64,000 bases of DNA from Thermoguttaceae bacterium (GTDB lineage: Bacteria > Planctomycetota > Planctomycetia > Pirellulales > Thermoguttaceae). The stretch spans positions 1 through 64,000 of the forward strand of contig JAGBAA010000086.1 of the NCBI GenBank assembly GCA_017939795.1, given 5' to 3'. A program made the position numbers and the translations under genes. The notes beneath the pieces were generated by a model. The model ran no database searches, had not been told where the DNA came from, and was given only the letters and a program-made list of their open reading frames with translations. Position 1 is the first letter of the stretch, and each line of letters starts with the position of its first letter. This document shows positions 45,218 through 53,708 of the stretch, in pieces.

Positions 45218-46660
45218 CTAAAAGTCGAACTGGAAACGCGTCTGAAAAATGTTTTCGCGTCCCGATTTTCCGGAGGCGTGTTCTGTATCGGCGTAGACGT
45301 AGTTGAACAGGACCCGGCATTTCGAGTTCAGGTACCAGTTCAGTCCCACGGAATGTGCGGTCGTTTCGCCAAGTTCGAAACCGTAGTTTTCGCACGCGAG
45401 CTCCTCCGAATCGAGCCAGCTGTATCGGTAGGTGAGTTCCCAGGCTCCGGGACCGGTGAAGACTCCCACACCGTCGCGGCAGGTGCGGACGAAGGGGTTT
45501 TTCGGTTCTACGGCAACATAGCGTCCGACTTTTTTGTCGTAGTTTCGGCTTTCGCCCGTGAGGAACCACGACGCCCCGACGTAGCCGCTCTGCATCTCCG
45601 CTTCTCCTGCGAACTGGTCGTCCATGAAGAAGAACGCCTGCTCGAAATCGAGGCAGAATCGTCCACGCACTATTGCGGATTCAAACTGAACGCCCGTGAG
45701 GGATTCCAGACCGGTGAAAGTCGTGTTGAAAATGGTGCAGGAATCGTTTCCGGGAGTGACTTTCAGGCGCGTTTTGTATTCGGAGGCGTTTTCCGTATCG
45801 TATTCTCGCACGGAGACCGCCGTGCCGAGATGCCAGAGCGAAAGGCTGCCGTCGGGGCATTTTTCGTAAATGGGGAGGTACGTGAGTCTTCCGGTGAATG
45901 CGAGATGGTCCTCATCGCCAAGGACGGCATCCAGACTTTCCGGCATACTTGCCGCGAAAAGGCCGGCGGCCCAGGTGAGACGCTGCTCTGCGTCCCAGTT
46001 GTGGAACATGATGCCGTAGTTTCGGCCGCCGCAGAGATCTTTGGTTCGATTCAGAAGGGAACGTTCCATCGTCAGACCGTGCCGGCTCGACGTCAGATTT
46101 TCGAGACTCCACGGTTCCTTGAAGTGGCCGACACGCATCCCGATCCCGCTGGGAAGATTGCGGAATCCGGCGTAAACATTTTTCGCGGTGACGTCTCCCT
46201 CGGAAAAATCGAAAAGTGCCTCATACTCGATCATACCGAACTGCATTCCCTTGATTCCCAGCCGGGCGGTCGCGCACGCCGTTCCGCTGAAGTCTTCCCG
46301 TCCTGCCGTTCCGTCAGAATCGACCGACATGGCATCGAAATAGAGCCGTCCCTGAAGTTTTGTCTGGGGTTTGGTCCAGTCGTCTTTTTCTTTTTTGGCT
46401 TTTTCTTCCGCAGCTTTTTCCGCTTTTTCTGCCATTTGGAGTTTCAGATCCGCCAGATCATTCTGCATCTGCTTCCATTCGGCTTCCGGGATCTGGAGCA
46501 TTTGCGGAGTTTCGGCTGTTCCTGCGTTTTCCTGCGTCGGCAAGACGGCCGGCATTTCATTTGCGGAGCATTCCTTCAGAGTTCCCGCCAGAAACGCTGA
46601 AAAAGCGAGACAGGCTCGGATCCACAGGCTGTATTTGCGTGTTTTTTCGATGAAGCGCAT
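45218..46660 (-). CDS. Phosphate-selective porin (OprO/OprP-type) outer-membrane protein
   Basis: 480 residues from the ATG at 46660 with GGAAGA upstream; an ATG at 46681 is an alternative. A signal peptide (YSLWIRACLAFSAFLAGTLK) is followed by a short coiled coil (EWKQMQNDLADLKLQMAEKAEKAAEEK, residues about 70-100) that could reach into the periplasm, then beta-barrel strands: LQGRLYFDAMSVDSDG, ATARLGIKGMQFGMIEYEALFDFS, VYAGFRNLPSGIGMRVGHFKEPWSLENLTSS, LFNYVYADTEHASG and a terminal Phe (TRFQFDF). This is the OprO/OprP family; the coiled coil is common in planctomycete members. With alkaline phosphatase it suggests phosphate uptake, though these porins also pass other anions. Confidence 0.88.
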   Translation of the reverse strand: MRFIEKTRKYSLWIRACLAFSAFLAGTLKECSANEMPAVLPTQENAGTAETPQMLQIPEAEWKQMQNDLADLKLQMAEKAEKAAEEKAKKEKDDWTKPQTKLQGRLYFDAMSVDSDGTAGREDFSGTACATARLGIKGMQFGMIEYEALFDFSEGDVTAKNVYAGFRNLPSGIGMRVGHFKEPWSLENLTSSRHGLTMERSLLNRTKDLCGGRNYGIMFHNWDAEQRLTWAAGLFAASMPESLDAVLGDEDHLAFTGRLTYLPIYEKCPDGSLSLWHLGTAVSVREYDTENASEYKTRLKVTPGNDSCTIFNTTFTGLESLTGVQFESAIVRGRFCLDFEQAFFFMDDQFAGEAEMQSGYVGASWFLTGESRNYDKKVGRYVAVEPKNPFVRTCRDGVGVFTGPGAWELTYRYSWLDSEELACENYGFELGETTAHSVGLNWYLNSKCRVLFNYVYADTEHASGKSGRENIFQTRFQFDF

Positions 46661-46831
46661 TCGTTCTTCCCGTAAATTCATCAAAATTGGAAAAAAGTCC
46701 ACTATCGTTTAAGTCATCGGAATCGTCAAAGTTTCACTAGAGTGAATTTCAGAAAAACGTAAAAAAAGAAATCGTTTCCTGATAAAAAATGAAAAAGGGG
46801 AAATATTTTGAAAAAAAAGTTAAGGTCCCCC

Positions 46832-46859
46832 TTGAAAAAATCGCGCGGTGTACTATAAT
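46832..46859 (+). promoter_or_regulatory. rpmI-rplT promoter
   Basis: TTGAAA (46832-46837), 16-nt spacer, TATAAT (46854-46859). The leader is about 40 nt with AAGGAG before the ATG, too short for a known L20 autoregulatory leader. Confidence 0.8.
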
Positions 46860-46902
46860 GAGCGCACTATTTTTTATTAGTGACTGTAGAAAGGAGTGAA
46901 TA

Positions 46903-47106
46903 ATGCCGAAACTTAAGACTCACAAAGGAACGAAGAAACGTTTCCGTCTTTCTGCAAATGGAAAACCCATGCACCGCTCGGCCGGCACCAGCCACCTTGC
47001 GTCCCGCATGTCCCAGAAACGCAGCCGTCAGCTTCGCGGTACGACCGTCGTTGGTAAATCCGAAGTGAAACGCATCACCGTTGCTCTTTGCGGCGGCAGC
47101 TATTGA
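46903..47106 (+). CDS. rpmI: Ribosomal protein bL35
   Basis: 67 residues, AAAGGAG upstream. The sequence PKLKTHKGTKKRFRLSANGK and RHL-like HRSAGTSHLASRMSQKRSRQLRGT is typical of bL35. The order rpmI-rplT is standard, but infC is not upstream: the gene starts at its own promoter after the divergent porin gene. Confidence 0.96.
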   Translation: MPKLKTHKGTKKRFRLSANGKPMHRSAGTSHLASRMSQKRSRQLRGTTVVGKSEVKRITVALCGGSY

Positions 47107-47258
47107 TTTCTGTTCCAATGCAGACCGGTTTGAAGAGATTCAGGCCAAACTTTCAACGAATCGGGTAGGAGTGAACGCTCTTCTGATTTCCGAGGATGGG
47201 AAAAGGAAGAGGACCTTGGGTTCGTCAAGCAGAAAATTTTCAGAAAAGGAAAAACTCA

Positions 47259-47615
47259 ATGCGTACTACGAATGGTGCCGCGCGCACAAAAGCCAAGAAA
47301 CGCATGCTCAAAAAGGCGAAGGGATTCCGCGGCGGTCGTCGGAATATGTCCCGTACGGTTCAGGAAACGCTCATCCGTGCTGGCGTTTTTGCGTTCCGTG
47401 ACCGTAAAGTCAGGAAACGCAGCATGCGTTCGCTGTGGATCATCCGCATCAACGCTGCGTGCCGTGCCCTTGGAATTCGCTACAGTGAATTCATTGCCGG
47501 TCTTGCGAAGGCTGATATTATGATCGACCGTAAAATGCTGGCTGAAATGGCAGTCAATGATGCTGCCGGTTTCGAGCAGGTCGTCAACATGGCGAAAGCC
47601 GCTCTGACGAAATAA
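47259..47615 (+). CDS. rplT: Ribosomal protein bL20
   Basis: 118 residues from the ATG at 47259 with AAAAGGA upstream; a longer frame from 47196 lacks support. [60 protein letters not shown] and [26 protein letters not shown] are typical of bL20. It is 152 nt behind rpmI in the same transcript, ended by a hairpin terminator. Confidence 0.97.
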   Translation: MRTTNGAARTKAKKRMLKKAKGFRGGRRNMSRTVQETLIRAGVFAFRDRKVRKRSMRSLWIIRINAACRALGIRYSEFIAGLAKADIMIDRKMLAEMAVNDAAGFEQVVNMAKAALTK

Positions 47616-47627
47616 GATTTTGATCGG

Positions 47628-47659
47628 CCCCGTCGTGAGTTTCGCGGCGGGGATTTTTT
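47628..47659 (+). terminator. rplT terminator
   Basis: CCCCGTCG (47628-47635) pairs with CGGCGGGG (47645-47652, one G-U pair), then ATTTTTTT. Confidence 0.88.
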
Positions 47660-47687
47660 TATTTTAAATCAACGGGAGGCAAAGACG

Positions 47688-48119
47688 ATGGCGAAGTTTA
47701 CGGAGAATGGATTTCATTTGGAGTATCCAGACGAATGGGAACTGGAATACAGTGAGGAGAATCTGCACGACGTGACGCTTTATTCGCCAAACGGTGCATT
47801 CTGGTCTCTGACGCGCCGACCGCATTTTGTTGAGCCGGAAGAGCTGCTGAAGGAATCGATCGAAACTCTTTCGGAGGAATACGAGGGAATGGAGATCTCG
47901 ACGGCAGTCGATCATTTTGAAGATCAGAAGCTGGACGGATTTGATCTGGATTTTTTCTATCTGGATCTCCCGTGTTTTGCGATGCTGCGTGCGATCCGGG
48001 CGGGAATGTTCACGTACTTTGTCTATGTGCAGACGATGGACCAGAGTCCTTCGATGATGGATGAGCTGAAGGAGATCACGCGCTTTTGGCTGCTGAACGT
48101 TGAAAAGGCGGAGTTCTGA
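47688..48119 (+). CDS. Small protein of unknown function
   Basis: 143 residues starting MAKFTENGFHLEYPDEWEL with GGGAGG upstream. The opening FxYPxxWEL with a following VTLYSPNGAFWSLTR resembles small DcrB/PsbP-like (Mog1-like) fold proteins, seen in planctomycetes. No catalytic motif or signal peptide. It sits after the rplT terminator, so it may have its own weak promoter or be read through. Confidence 0.65.
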   Translation: MAKFTENGFHLEYPDEWELEYSEENLHDVTLYSPNGAFWSLTRRPHFVEPEELLKESIETLSEEYEGMEISTAVDHFEDQKLDGFDLDFFYLDLPCFAMLRAIRAGMFTYFVYVQTMDQSPSMMDELKEITRFWLLNVEKAEF

Positions 48120-48203
48120 AAGCTCTAAAGAAACAAAAAACAGCGGGATGCGGTCATTCTTTTGGCGGGCCGCTCCCGGATCTTTCTGCGGATTTTGAAA
48201 TGC

Positions 48204-48239
48204 GGTTTGAGACTTGGTTTGAGACTCAGTTTGAGACAG
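48204..48239. repeat. Threefold 12-nt tandem repeat
   Basis: GGTTTGAGACTT, GGTTTGAGACTC, AGTTTGAGACAG; core GTTTGAGAC is identical in all three. Confidence 0.8.
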
Positions 48240-48348
48240 GATTTTTCTTACTGATGGTCATTCGTAAAATTTTCCGGCGTGAAATTTCTCTTTTGGGCGT
48301 TTGAATGTAAAATCTGTGTAAAAGTTTGTTTTTCCTGCCTCGAAACGA

Positions 48349-48376
48349 TTGAAAAATTTCCGATTTCCTGTATAGT
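48349..48376 (+). promoter_or_regulatory. Promoter for acyl-AMP ligase gene
   Basis: TTGAAA (48349-48354), 16-nt spacer, TATAGT (48371-48376). Confidence 0.65.
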
Positions 48377-48502
48377 ATGATGAGAAAAGAAAGGCCGTTT
48401 CGGAAAAAGTCGAAAAATCGGGAAATTGAAAAGATGAAAAATCGATGAGTTGAAGGAAACGGCGGATCCGCAGAGAGTGAGTTTTTCGCAGGAGCAGATT
48501 TT

Positions 48503-50143
48503 ATGGTCGATTTGAAATTGGTGGCGGGTGTTCATGAAGAGCCGAGTCTTGATGAGATGCCGGTTCGCGCAATGATCCGTTTTTGGAAGACGGAATGTGC
48601 GAAGAAGATGGTGATCGCAGACCTTCAGACGGAGCTGACCGGATTTAAGGCACTTGTCGCGGCTCTGGTCCTTCGCCGTAAATTTCGCCGTCTGCTTGCT
48701 GCGGATGAGAAAAATGTCGGTCTGCTCATTCCCCCGTGCGTGCCGTCCGTGCTCGCGAATGCTGCACTGACGATGGATTCCCGCGTGACGGTGAACCTGA
48801 ACTACACGGTGAGTCCCGATGTGCTGAACCGGTGCATCAAAAAGGTGGGGATCCGCCATTTGGTCACGAGCCGGAAGGTTTTGGAAAAATTTAATTTTGA
48901 TCCGGAATGCGACGTGATCTTTCTGGAAGATGTGAAGGCGAGCGTCACGGCGTGGGATAAAGTGAGTGCGCTTGCGCTTGCGATGCTGCCTGTCTCTGTA
49001 ATTTTCCGCAAACTTGGACTTGATCGTCTGGATCCGGACGACGTGATGGCGATCCTCTTCACGTCCGGTTCGACGGGGATGCCGCGCGGGGTGATGCTCT
49101 CGCACAAAAACATCGCTGGAAACATCAAGTGCTTTGCGGATCTCTACGGTTTTACGGTACAGTCCGGGGACAGTATGCTCGGAGCACTTCCGTTTTTCCA
49201 TTCCTTCGGTTTTACCGGCCCGCTGTGGACGGTACTGACGCGCGGTTTGTCGGGGTTCTACCATGTTTCGCCGCTTGAATACCGGCCGATCCAGCGTCTT
49301 TGCCGTAAATACCAACCGACGATGTTTCTGGGAACTCCGACGTTCCTCCGTACTTACGCACGCCGTATGGAACGTGAAGATCTTGCCTCGGTGAAGCTGG
49401 TCATCACGGGGGGAGAACGCTGCACGAAAGAACTCGCAGATGAGTACGAAAATCGGTTCGGCATCCGTCCGACTCAGGGATACGGCATCACGGAGACTGC
49501 GCCAGTCATTTCTGCGAACGTGCCGGAGTCGCACAATTTGCGCGGCTGGGCGGGACCGCTTTCCAAAGATGAGTCAGTCGGTTTCCCCATGCCGGGGATC
49601 CAGGTGAAGGTTCTGGATCTGCAAACAGGGGAACCGTGCGGCGTGAATGAAGTCGGGATGGCCTGGGTCAAGGGCAATAATGTCATGAAAGGCTACTATG
49701 GCGAGCCGGAAAAGACCGCGGAAGTCATCAAGGACGGCTGGTATTGCACGGGAGACCTCGTGCGGATGGATGAGGATAATTTCATTTTCATCGCCGGACG
49801 CATGAGCCGTTTTGCGAAGATCGGCGGAGAAATGGTCCCGCACGAAGGTTTGGAAGATATGCTGAATCAGGTTCTGGGCAATAAAGCGGAAGAAGAACCG
49901 AAGATCTGCGTTACGTCAGTCTCTGACCCGAAAAAGGGTGAGCGTCTTGTGGTCCTCTATACCGAGTTGACCTGTTCGCTTGATGAGATCTCGGAAAAAC
50001 TGAAAGAAATGAAAGTCCCGAATCTCTGGATCCCTGGGAAGGACTCGTATTTCCAGGTCGACGCGATCCCGCTTCTTGGAACTGGAAAACTGAATCTTTT
50101 CGAGATCCACGAAATCGCGAAAAAGTGCGTGAAGCAGGATTAG
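48503..50143 (+). CDS. AMP-forming acyl-CoA/acyl-ACP synthetase, Aas-like ligase domain only
   Basis: 546 residues, CAGGAG upstream. The AMP-binding core is intact: ILFTSGSTGMPRGVMLSHKN (P-loop), LGALPFFHSFGFTGPLW, FLGTPTFLRTYARRM, GYGITETAPVISANVPES, GWYCTGDLVRMDED and GRMSRFAKIGGEMVP. The beginning, VGLLIPPCVPSVLANAALTMDSRVTVNLNYTVSPDVLNRCIKKVGIRHLVTSRKVLEK, follows the pattern of the synthetase half of Aas (2-acyl-glycerophosphoethanolamine acyltransferase/acyl-ACP synthetase); the acyltransferase half is missing. It may recycle free fatty acids onto ACP for phospholipid or lipid A repair. It is alone in its transcription unit. Confidence 0.88.
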   Translation: MVDLKLVAGVHEEPSLDEMPVRAMIRFWKTECAKKMVIADLQTELTGFKALVAALVLRRKFRRLLAADEKNVGLLIPPCVPSVLANAALTMDSRVTVNLNYTVSPDVLNRCIKKVGIRHLVTSRKVLEKFNFDPECDVIFLEDVKASVTAWDKVSALALAMLPVSVIFRKLGLDRLDPDDVMAILFTSGSTGMPRGVMLSHKNIAGNIKCFADLYGFTVQSGDSMLGALPFFHSFGFTGPLWTVLTRGLSGFYHVSPLEYRPIQRLCRKYQPTMFLGTPTFLRTYARRMEREDLASVKLVITGGERCTKELADEYENRFGIRPTQGYGITETAPVISANVPESHNLRGWAGPLSKDESVGFPMPGIQVKVLDLQTGEPCGVNEVGMAWVKGNNVMKGYYGEPEKTAEVIKDGWYCTGDLVRMDEDNFIFIAGRMSRFAKIGGEMVPHEGLEDMLNQVLGNKAEEEPKICVTSVSDPKKGERLVVLYTELTCSLDEISEKLKEMKVPNLWIPGKDSYFQVDAIPLLGTGKLNLFEIHEIAKKCVKQD

Positions 50144-50202
50144 TGCTGCTTTCCATGGTCGAGAACCAGATAAGCTCACGTTCTTTCCAGGATGAAAATC
50201 AG

Positions 50203-50265
50203 AAACCCTCGCCGTTTCGGCCAGTTCTTCCAAGTGGGGATCGCCCGAAACCGTGAGGGTTTTTG
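50203..50265. terminator. Bidirectional terminator
   Basis: AACCCTC with GTTTCGG (left) pairs with CCGAAAC and GAGGGTTT (right) around an internal mismatch; T-rich sequence follows on plus (GGGTTTTTGGG). It lies between convergent genes. Confidence 0.6.
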
Positions 50266-50322
50266 GGTTTGGAATCCGTCGGTTCAGGAATGGAGAGCAA
50301 CTTCAGGAAAACGGGGCTAACT

Positions 50323-51039
50323 TCAGGAACGGAGTCTTCCCGCAGCATCCAGCTGGATCATTTCTCCGGAATCGATCTCCCGTGCGGTCAGCCACCCGCC
50401 GCCGTAGAGACACGTATCGATGCAGATGATGTGCCCTTTGTCCAGAATATTCCCACTTCGCTGTGCCGAGTGTCCGACGTAGAACGTTTTTCCGGAAAAG
50501 TGCGGTCCCGGTATCGAAACACGCAGACGATGGTAGAGCAGGGCCTGGATAGGCTGTTCGCTCATTTCCAGTTCCGGAATGTACGCCGCGTGCGTAAAGT
50601 TGGCGTTTGGCGACTCATGGTAAAGGACGGTCTCTGCGAGAAACCGGAGATGCGGTTCCGGCAGCTGGGAGATCCGCGTCGTGAGCGGTCCGTAGGAGGC
50701 GAGAGTCTGCCTCCCGCCAAGATCGAGCCAGTCGCTACGGAGGAAGCTGGATTTTTTCCCGAAGATCCTCTTCCAGAATGAATCGTTCGTCTGGCCGTTT
50801 TGTTCCCGTTCGAGCAGCTCGAGAAGCATTGCTTCATGGTTTCCCCGGAGCGTCACGAGTCGACATTCGGAACGAAGGCGCAAAAGCCGGTCGATCACGC
50901 CGCGGGAATCGGGACCGCGGTCAATGTAGTCGCCGAGCATCACGACCGTGTCGTCTTTTTGCGGTTCGATCCGGTCCAAAATACGGCACAGTGCCAGCGA
51001 AAAGCCGTGCACGTCACCGATCGCCCAGGTTTTTGCCAT
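50323..51039 (-). CDS. PPP-family metallophosphatase (Ser/Thr or ApaH-like phosphatase)
   Basis: 238 residues starting MAKTWAIGDVHGFSLAL, AGAGGAAA upstream. Hallmarks: GDVHG, MLGDYIDRGPDSRGVIDRL, LRGNHEAMLLEL and a later YVGHSAQRSG, which together give the dimetal core of PPP phosphatases. PrpA-type bacterial phosphatases and Ap4A hydrolases share this set; the length fits either. A soluble protein. It might oppose the window's Hanks-type kinase, but no linkage shows that. Confidence 0.88.
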   Translation of the reverse strand: MAKTWAIGDVHGFSLALCRILDRIEPQKDDTVVMLGDYIDRGPDSRGVIDRLLRLRSECRLVTLRGNHEAMLLELLEREQNGQTNDSFWKRIFGKKSSFLRSDWLDLGGRQTLASYGPLTTRISQLPEPHLRFLAETVLYHESPNANFTHAAYIPELEMSEQPIQALLYHRLRVSIPGPHFSGKTFYVGHSAQRSGNILDKGHIICIDTCLYGGGWLTAREIDSGEMIQLDAAGRLRS

Positions 51040-51104
51040 GGTTTTCCTCTTTTCTTTTGGGGGCTATGTATCTACGTGTCTCCGCGTCTGGAAATTTCCG
51101 GGAC

Positions 51105-52211
51105 CTACTCCATGAGCTGGTAGAAAACATTTCGTTTTTTCGGCTCAAATCCGGCGTTGCGGATGACGGAGCGGAGTTCCTGTTCCGTTGCGTGGAAGAC
51201 GGTGCCGCAGGAAGCGACGACGTTTTCCTCGATCATGAGGCTCCCCATGTCGTTTGCGCCAAACGCGAGCGCGAGCTGACCGATCCGCATTCCCTGCGTG
51301 ACCCAACTTGCCTGAATGTTCGGCACATTGTCGAGAAATAGACGCGCGATGGCGAGCGTTTTCAGGTACTCGAACGTACCGACTTTTTTTGCCGAAAATT
51401 CACGGAACGGCTGGTAGGTCCACGAGATGAAGGCCGTGAAGCCGTGAGTTTCATCCTGAAGATCACGAATGCGCTCCAGATGTGCCGTCCGGTGAGCGTA
51501 CGTTTCTGCGTGACCGAACATCATGGTCGCGGTCGAGTTTCCGCCCATTTCGTGCCAGAGACGCATGACGCGGAGCCAGTCGTCGGTTCTGATTTTTTTA
51601 GGGCTGACTTTTTCACGGACCTCATCGTCCAGAATTTCTGCACCGCCTCCGGGGATCGTGCCAAGTCCGGCCGTTCGCAGACGGTGAAGGACTTCCTCCA
51701 TCGAAATTCCTTCCAGCCGGGCGAGATACCAGACTTCTGTCGCACTCAGACCGTGAATGTTGAGTGCCGGGTAACGCTCGCGGATCGCCGTGAAGAGCGA
51801 CTCGAACCACTCAAGCCGAAGCTGGGGATTCAGACCGCCCTGCAATAGGATCTGATTTCCGCCGAGTTCCAGCGTCTCATCGATCTTCCGAAACATTTCG
51901 TCCCGCGAAATGACGTATGCTTCCGGATCCTCCGCGTCGCAGGAAAATCCGCAGAACCGGCATCGGCACTCGCAGACGTTCGTGTAGTTGATGTTTCGGT
52001 CCACATTGTACGTGCGGTAGTTTTCCGGATGCAGACGGCGCGACATTTTCTGTGCCGCAAGTCCCAGCAGTGCCAGGTCCGCGGAGTGGAAAAGAGCGAG
52101 TGCCTCGTCTTTCGTCAGCCGATGGTTTCCTTCTGCGGTTTCAAGGAGGAGCTTTTTCAGGTTTCGAGTCATTTTTTCAGGATTTCCGATCTGTGCGGTC
52201 TCAAAGTACAT
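51105..52211 (-). CDS. mqnC: Cyclic dehypoxanthinyl futalosine synthase (radical SAM)
   Basis: 368 residues. The iron-sulfur motif is in INYTNVCECRCRFCGF (C-x3-C-x2-C). Then GGNQILLQGGLNPQLRLEWFE, AGLGTIPGGGAEILDDEVREKVSPKKI, GNSTATMMFGHAETYAHR, DETHGFTAFISWTYQP and SWVTQGMRIGQLALAFGANDMGSLMIEENVV, all typical of MqnC. It catalyses the ring-forming step of the futalosine menaquinone pathway. Start uncertain: ATG at 52211, or ATG at 52172 (MTRNLKKLL), which has a weak GGAAA upstream. mqnA, D and E are not in the window. It is upstream-adjacent, in the same direction, to the NqrM-like and apbE genes. Confidence 0.92.
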   Translation of the reverse strand: MYFETAQIGNPEKMTRNLKKLLLETAEGNHRLTKDEALALFHSADLALLGLAAQKMSRRLHPENYRTYNVDRNINYTNVCECRCRFCGFSCDAEDPEAYVISRDEMFRKIDETLELGGNQILLQGGLNPQLRLEWFESLFTAIRERYPALNIHGLSATEVWYLARLEGISMEEVLHRLRTAGLGTIPGGGAEILDDEVREKVSPKKIRTDDWLRVMRLWHEMGGNSTATMMFGHAETYAHRTAHLERIRDLQDETHGFTAFISWTYQPFREFSAKKVGTFEYLKTLAIARLFLDNVPNIQASWVTQGMRIGQLALAFGANDMGSLMIEENVVASCGTVFHATEQELRSVIRNAGFEPKKRNVFYQLME

Positions 52212-52258
52212 CCGGGCCGAACGGTTTGGAGGATGAGTCCGTGGTCAACGCGGATGAG

Positions 52259-52471
52259 TCAGTGATCGACACGGAATTGCGTTTTGTCCGCGACTTCCTC
52301 AATGTTTTTGATTTTTTTGATGATGGCCTCACGCTCTTTTTCCATGGCGCGCGCCCGTCCGCACGAGCACATCATCTTCCGCCGCCCGATCAGGTGCGAA
52401 AAACCGATCGAGAAGAAGAAAAAGAGAAACATTCCGACCGCGATCGCGATCGTGATGAGCAGGGTCTTCAT
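52259..52471 (-). CDS. nqrM: NqrM-like small membrane protein
   Basis: 70 residues: one membrane helix (TLLITIAIAVGMFLFFFFSIGF) followed by IGRRKMMCSCGRARAMEKE, close to the GRRxxxGSCGG pattern of NqrM (DUF539), the small factor needed to mature Na+-translocating NADH:quinone reductase. Only two Cys are visible in the motif, whereas characterised NqrM has four. It starts 67 nt after apbE ends, the same order as in Vibrio (apbE-nqrM), which is the main contextual support. The remainder is a charged tail. AAAGGA precedes the ATG at about 12 nt. Confidence 0.6.
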   Translation of the reverse strand: MKTLLITIAIAVGMFLFFFFSIGFSHLIGRRKMMCSCGRARAMEKEREAIIKKIKNIEEVADKTQFRVDH

Positions 52472-52538
52472 TTGGGGAGGTCCTTTCTGTTTCGAGTTTT
52501 GATTTTCAGCTTTCGCGCAGCAGACTGATCCTTGGGGT

Positions 52539-53708
52539 TCAATCCAGTTTAAGGGGACTGGTCCTAATTTGAGGCGGCGTCGGCGGCGCAGGTTCTTTCA
52601 GGACACGTGTCTCGTCCAGATACGGATTCAGCGTACATGGGAAGTTTACGCTTTCGGAGCGGATCTTTTGGCCATCCTGAATGAGGAAAAGGACCCAAAG
52701 ATCTTCGCGCTTTGCGGCAAGTTTGCCTTCTTCCGGACCAAGGACCATCAGGGCCGTCGCCCAGGCGTCCGCCGTCATGCAGTCCTGCGCCAGGACCGAA
52801 ACGGAAACGAGCGCGTGCTCTACGGGATAGCCGGTCCGCGGATCAATGATGTGCGAACGCCGGCGTCCGTTTTCGAGCTTGAAGTTCCGGTAGTCTCCCG
52901 AGGTGGCGAGAGCTTGCCCGGCATGCGCCTTTCCGGAGAGTTCCGCGGCACCGAAGATCAGGTTGGAGTCGGGAATCGGCAGCTCGATCCCAATGCGCCA
53001 CGGTTTTTCGAGATGATTCGCGCCTTGTGCGTAAACTTCACCGCCGACTTCGACCATAAAATTTTCGAAACCGAAGGATCTTAGCGTCTTTACCGCCTGG
53101 TCGACGCCGTATCCTTTCGCGATGCTGGAAAGGTCCACATTCAGTCCCGTTTTTGTGCGCCGGAGCATTTTTTCATTGGGAGAACCAGAGACGATCTCAA
53201 GTGCCTCCCAGCCGATCTGCGCTTTTGCGTCAGCGATCGCTTCCGGGGAGGGGATCTCCGGCATTTCGGAATCTCCGCGCGTCGGCCCAAATTTCCAGAG
53301 ATTCACCAGCGGACCGACCGTCACGTCGTAGGCACCGTCTGTTTTTCGGGAAATTTCCAAAGCTTTTTCCATCACGAACGCCAGCTCCGGCGAAAGGGAA
53401 AAGTCTTCCGAAAGGTCCGTCTGTGCGTTGAGGCGCGAAAGTTCGGTAAACTCCTTCCACGTGGACATTCGGTAGTCTACAGCTTTGAGCGATTCTTCCA
53501 GTGCGGTCTGGATCTTTTCAGCGGTCGGGGGATCGATCGGATGCCTGGAGTCTGCCTTGACCGTCACGTGCCAGACGGTTCCCATCGTCTCGCCTTCAAA
53601 CCGGATGAGCTGCGGAGCTGCGTGGGAGCAGAATGCGCCGATCACAGTCAGGATCGCCGTGATGGAAAGGAGGAAGATCAGAATGAAAGTCTGCCTTTTT
53701 GAACCCAT
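52539..53708 (-). CDS. apbE: FAD:protein FMN transferase
   Basis: 389 residues from the ATG at 53708 (AAAGG upstream); an ATG at 53762 would add 18. A signal-anchor (FILIFLLSITAILTVIGAFCSHA) precedes the ApbE fold: MGTVWHVTVKA, MSTWKEFTELSRLNAQ, YDVTVGPLVNLWKFGP, GLNVDLSSIAKGYGVDQAV, FMVEVGGEVYAQG, ALATSGDYRNF and SHIIDPRTGYPVEHALVSVSVLA. All these are canonical, unlike the copy at 27611. ApbE attaches FMN to a threonine of NqrB, NqrC or RnfD/G subunits. Its placement with an NqrM-like gene points to a Na+-NQR or RNF complex elsewhere in the genome. Confidence 0.95.
   Translation of the reverse strand: MGSKRQTFILIFLLSITAILTVIGAFCSHAAPQLIRFEGETMGTVWHVTVKADSRHPIDPPTAEKIQTALEESLKAVDYRMSTWKEFTELSRLNAQTDLSEDFSLSPELAFVMEKALEISRKTDGAYDVTVGPLVNLWKFGPTRGDSEMPEIPSPEAIADAKAQIGWEALEIVSGSPNEKMLRRTKTGLNVDLSSIAKGYGVDQAVKTLRSFGFENFMVEVGGEVYAQGANHLEKPWRIGIELPIPDSNLIFGAAELSGKAHAGQALATSGDYRNFKLENGRRRSHIIDPRTGYPVEHALVSVSVLAQDCMTADAWATALMVLGPEEGKLAAKREDLWVLFLIQDGQKIRSESVNFPCTLNPYLDETRVLKEPAPPTPPQIRTSPLKLD

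Larger units (their letters stand above)
48120..48502. other. Intergenic region before the acyl-AMP ligase gene
   Basis: 383 nt holding a threefold 12-nt direct repeat (48204-48239) and a promoter at 48349-48376. The transcript would have a leader of about 120 nt. No RNA gene seen. Confidence 0.5.

Noticed and set aside
46859-46903. L20-binding autoregulatory leader
   Set aside because: The leader is only about 40 nt and shows no pseudoknot or extended helix.
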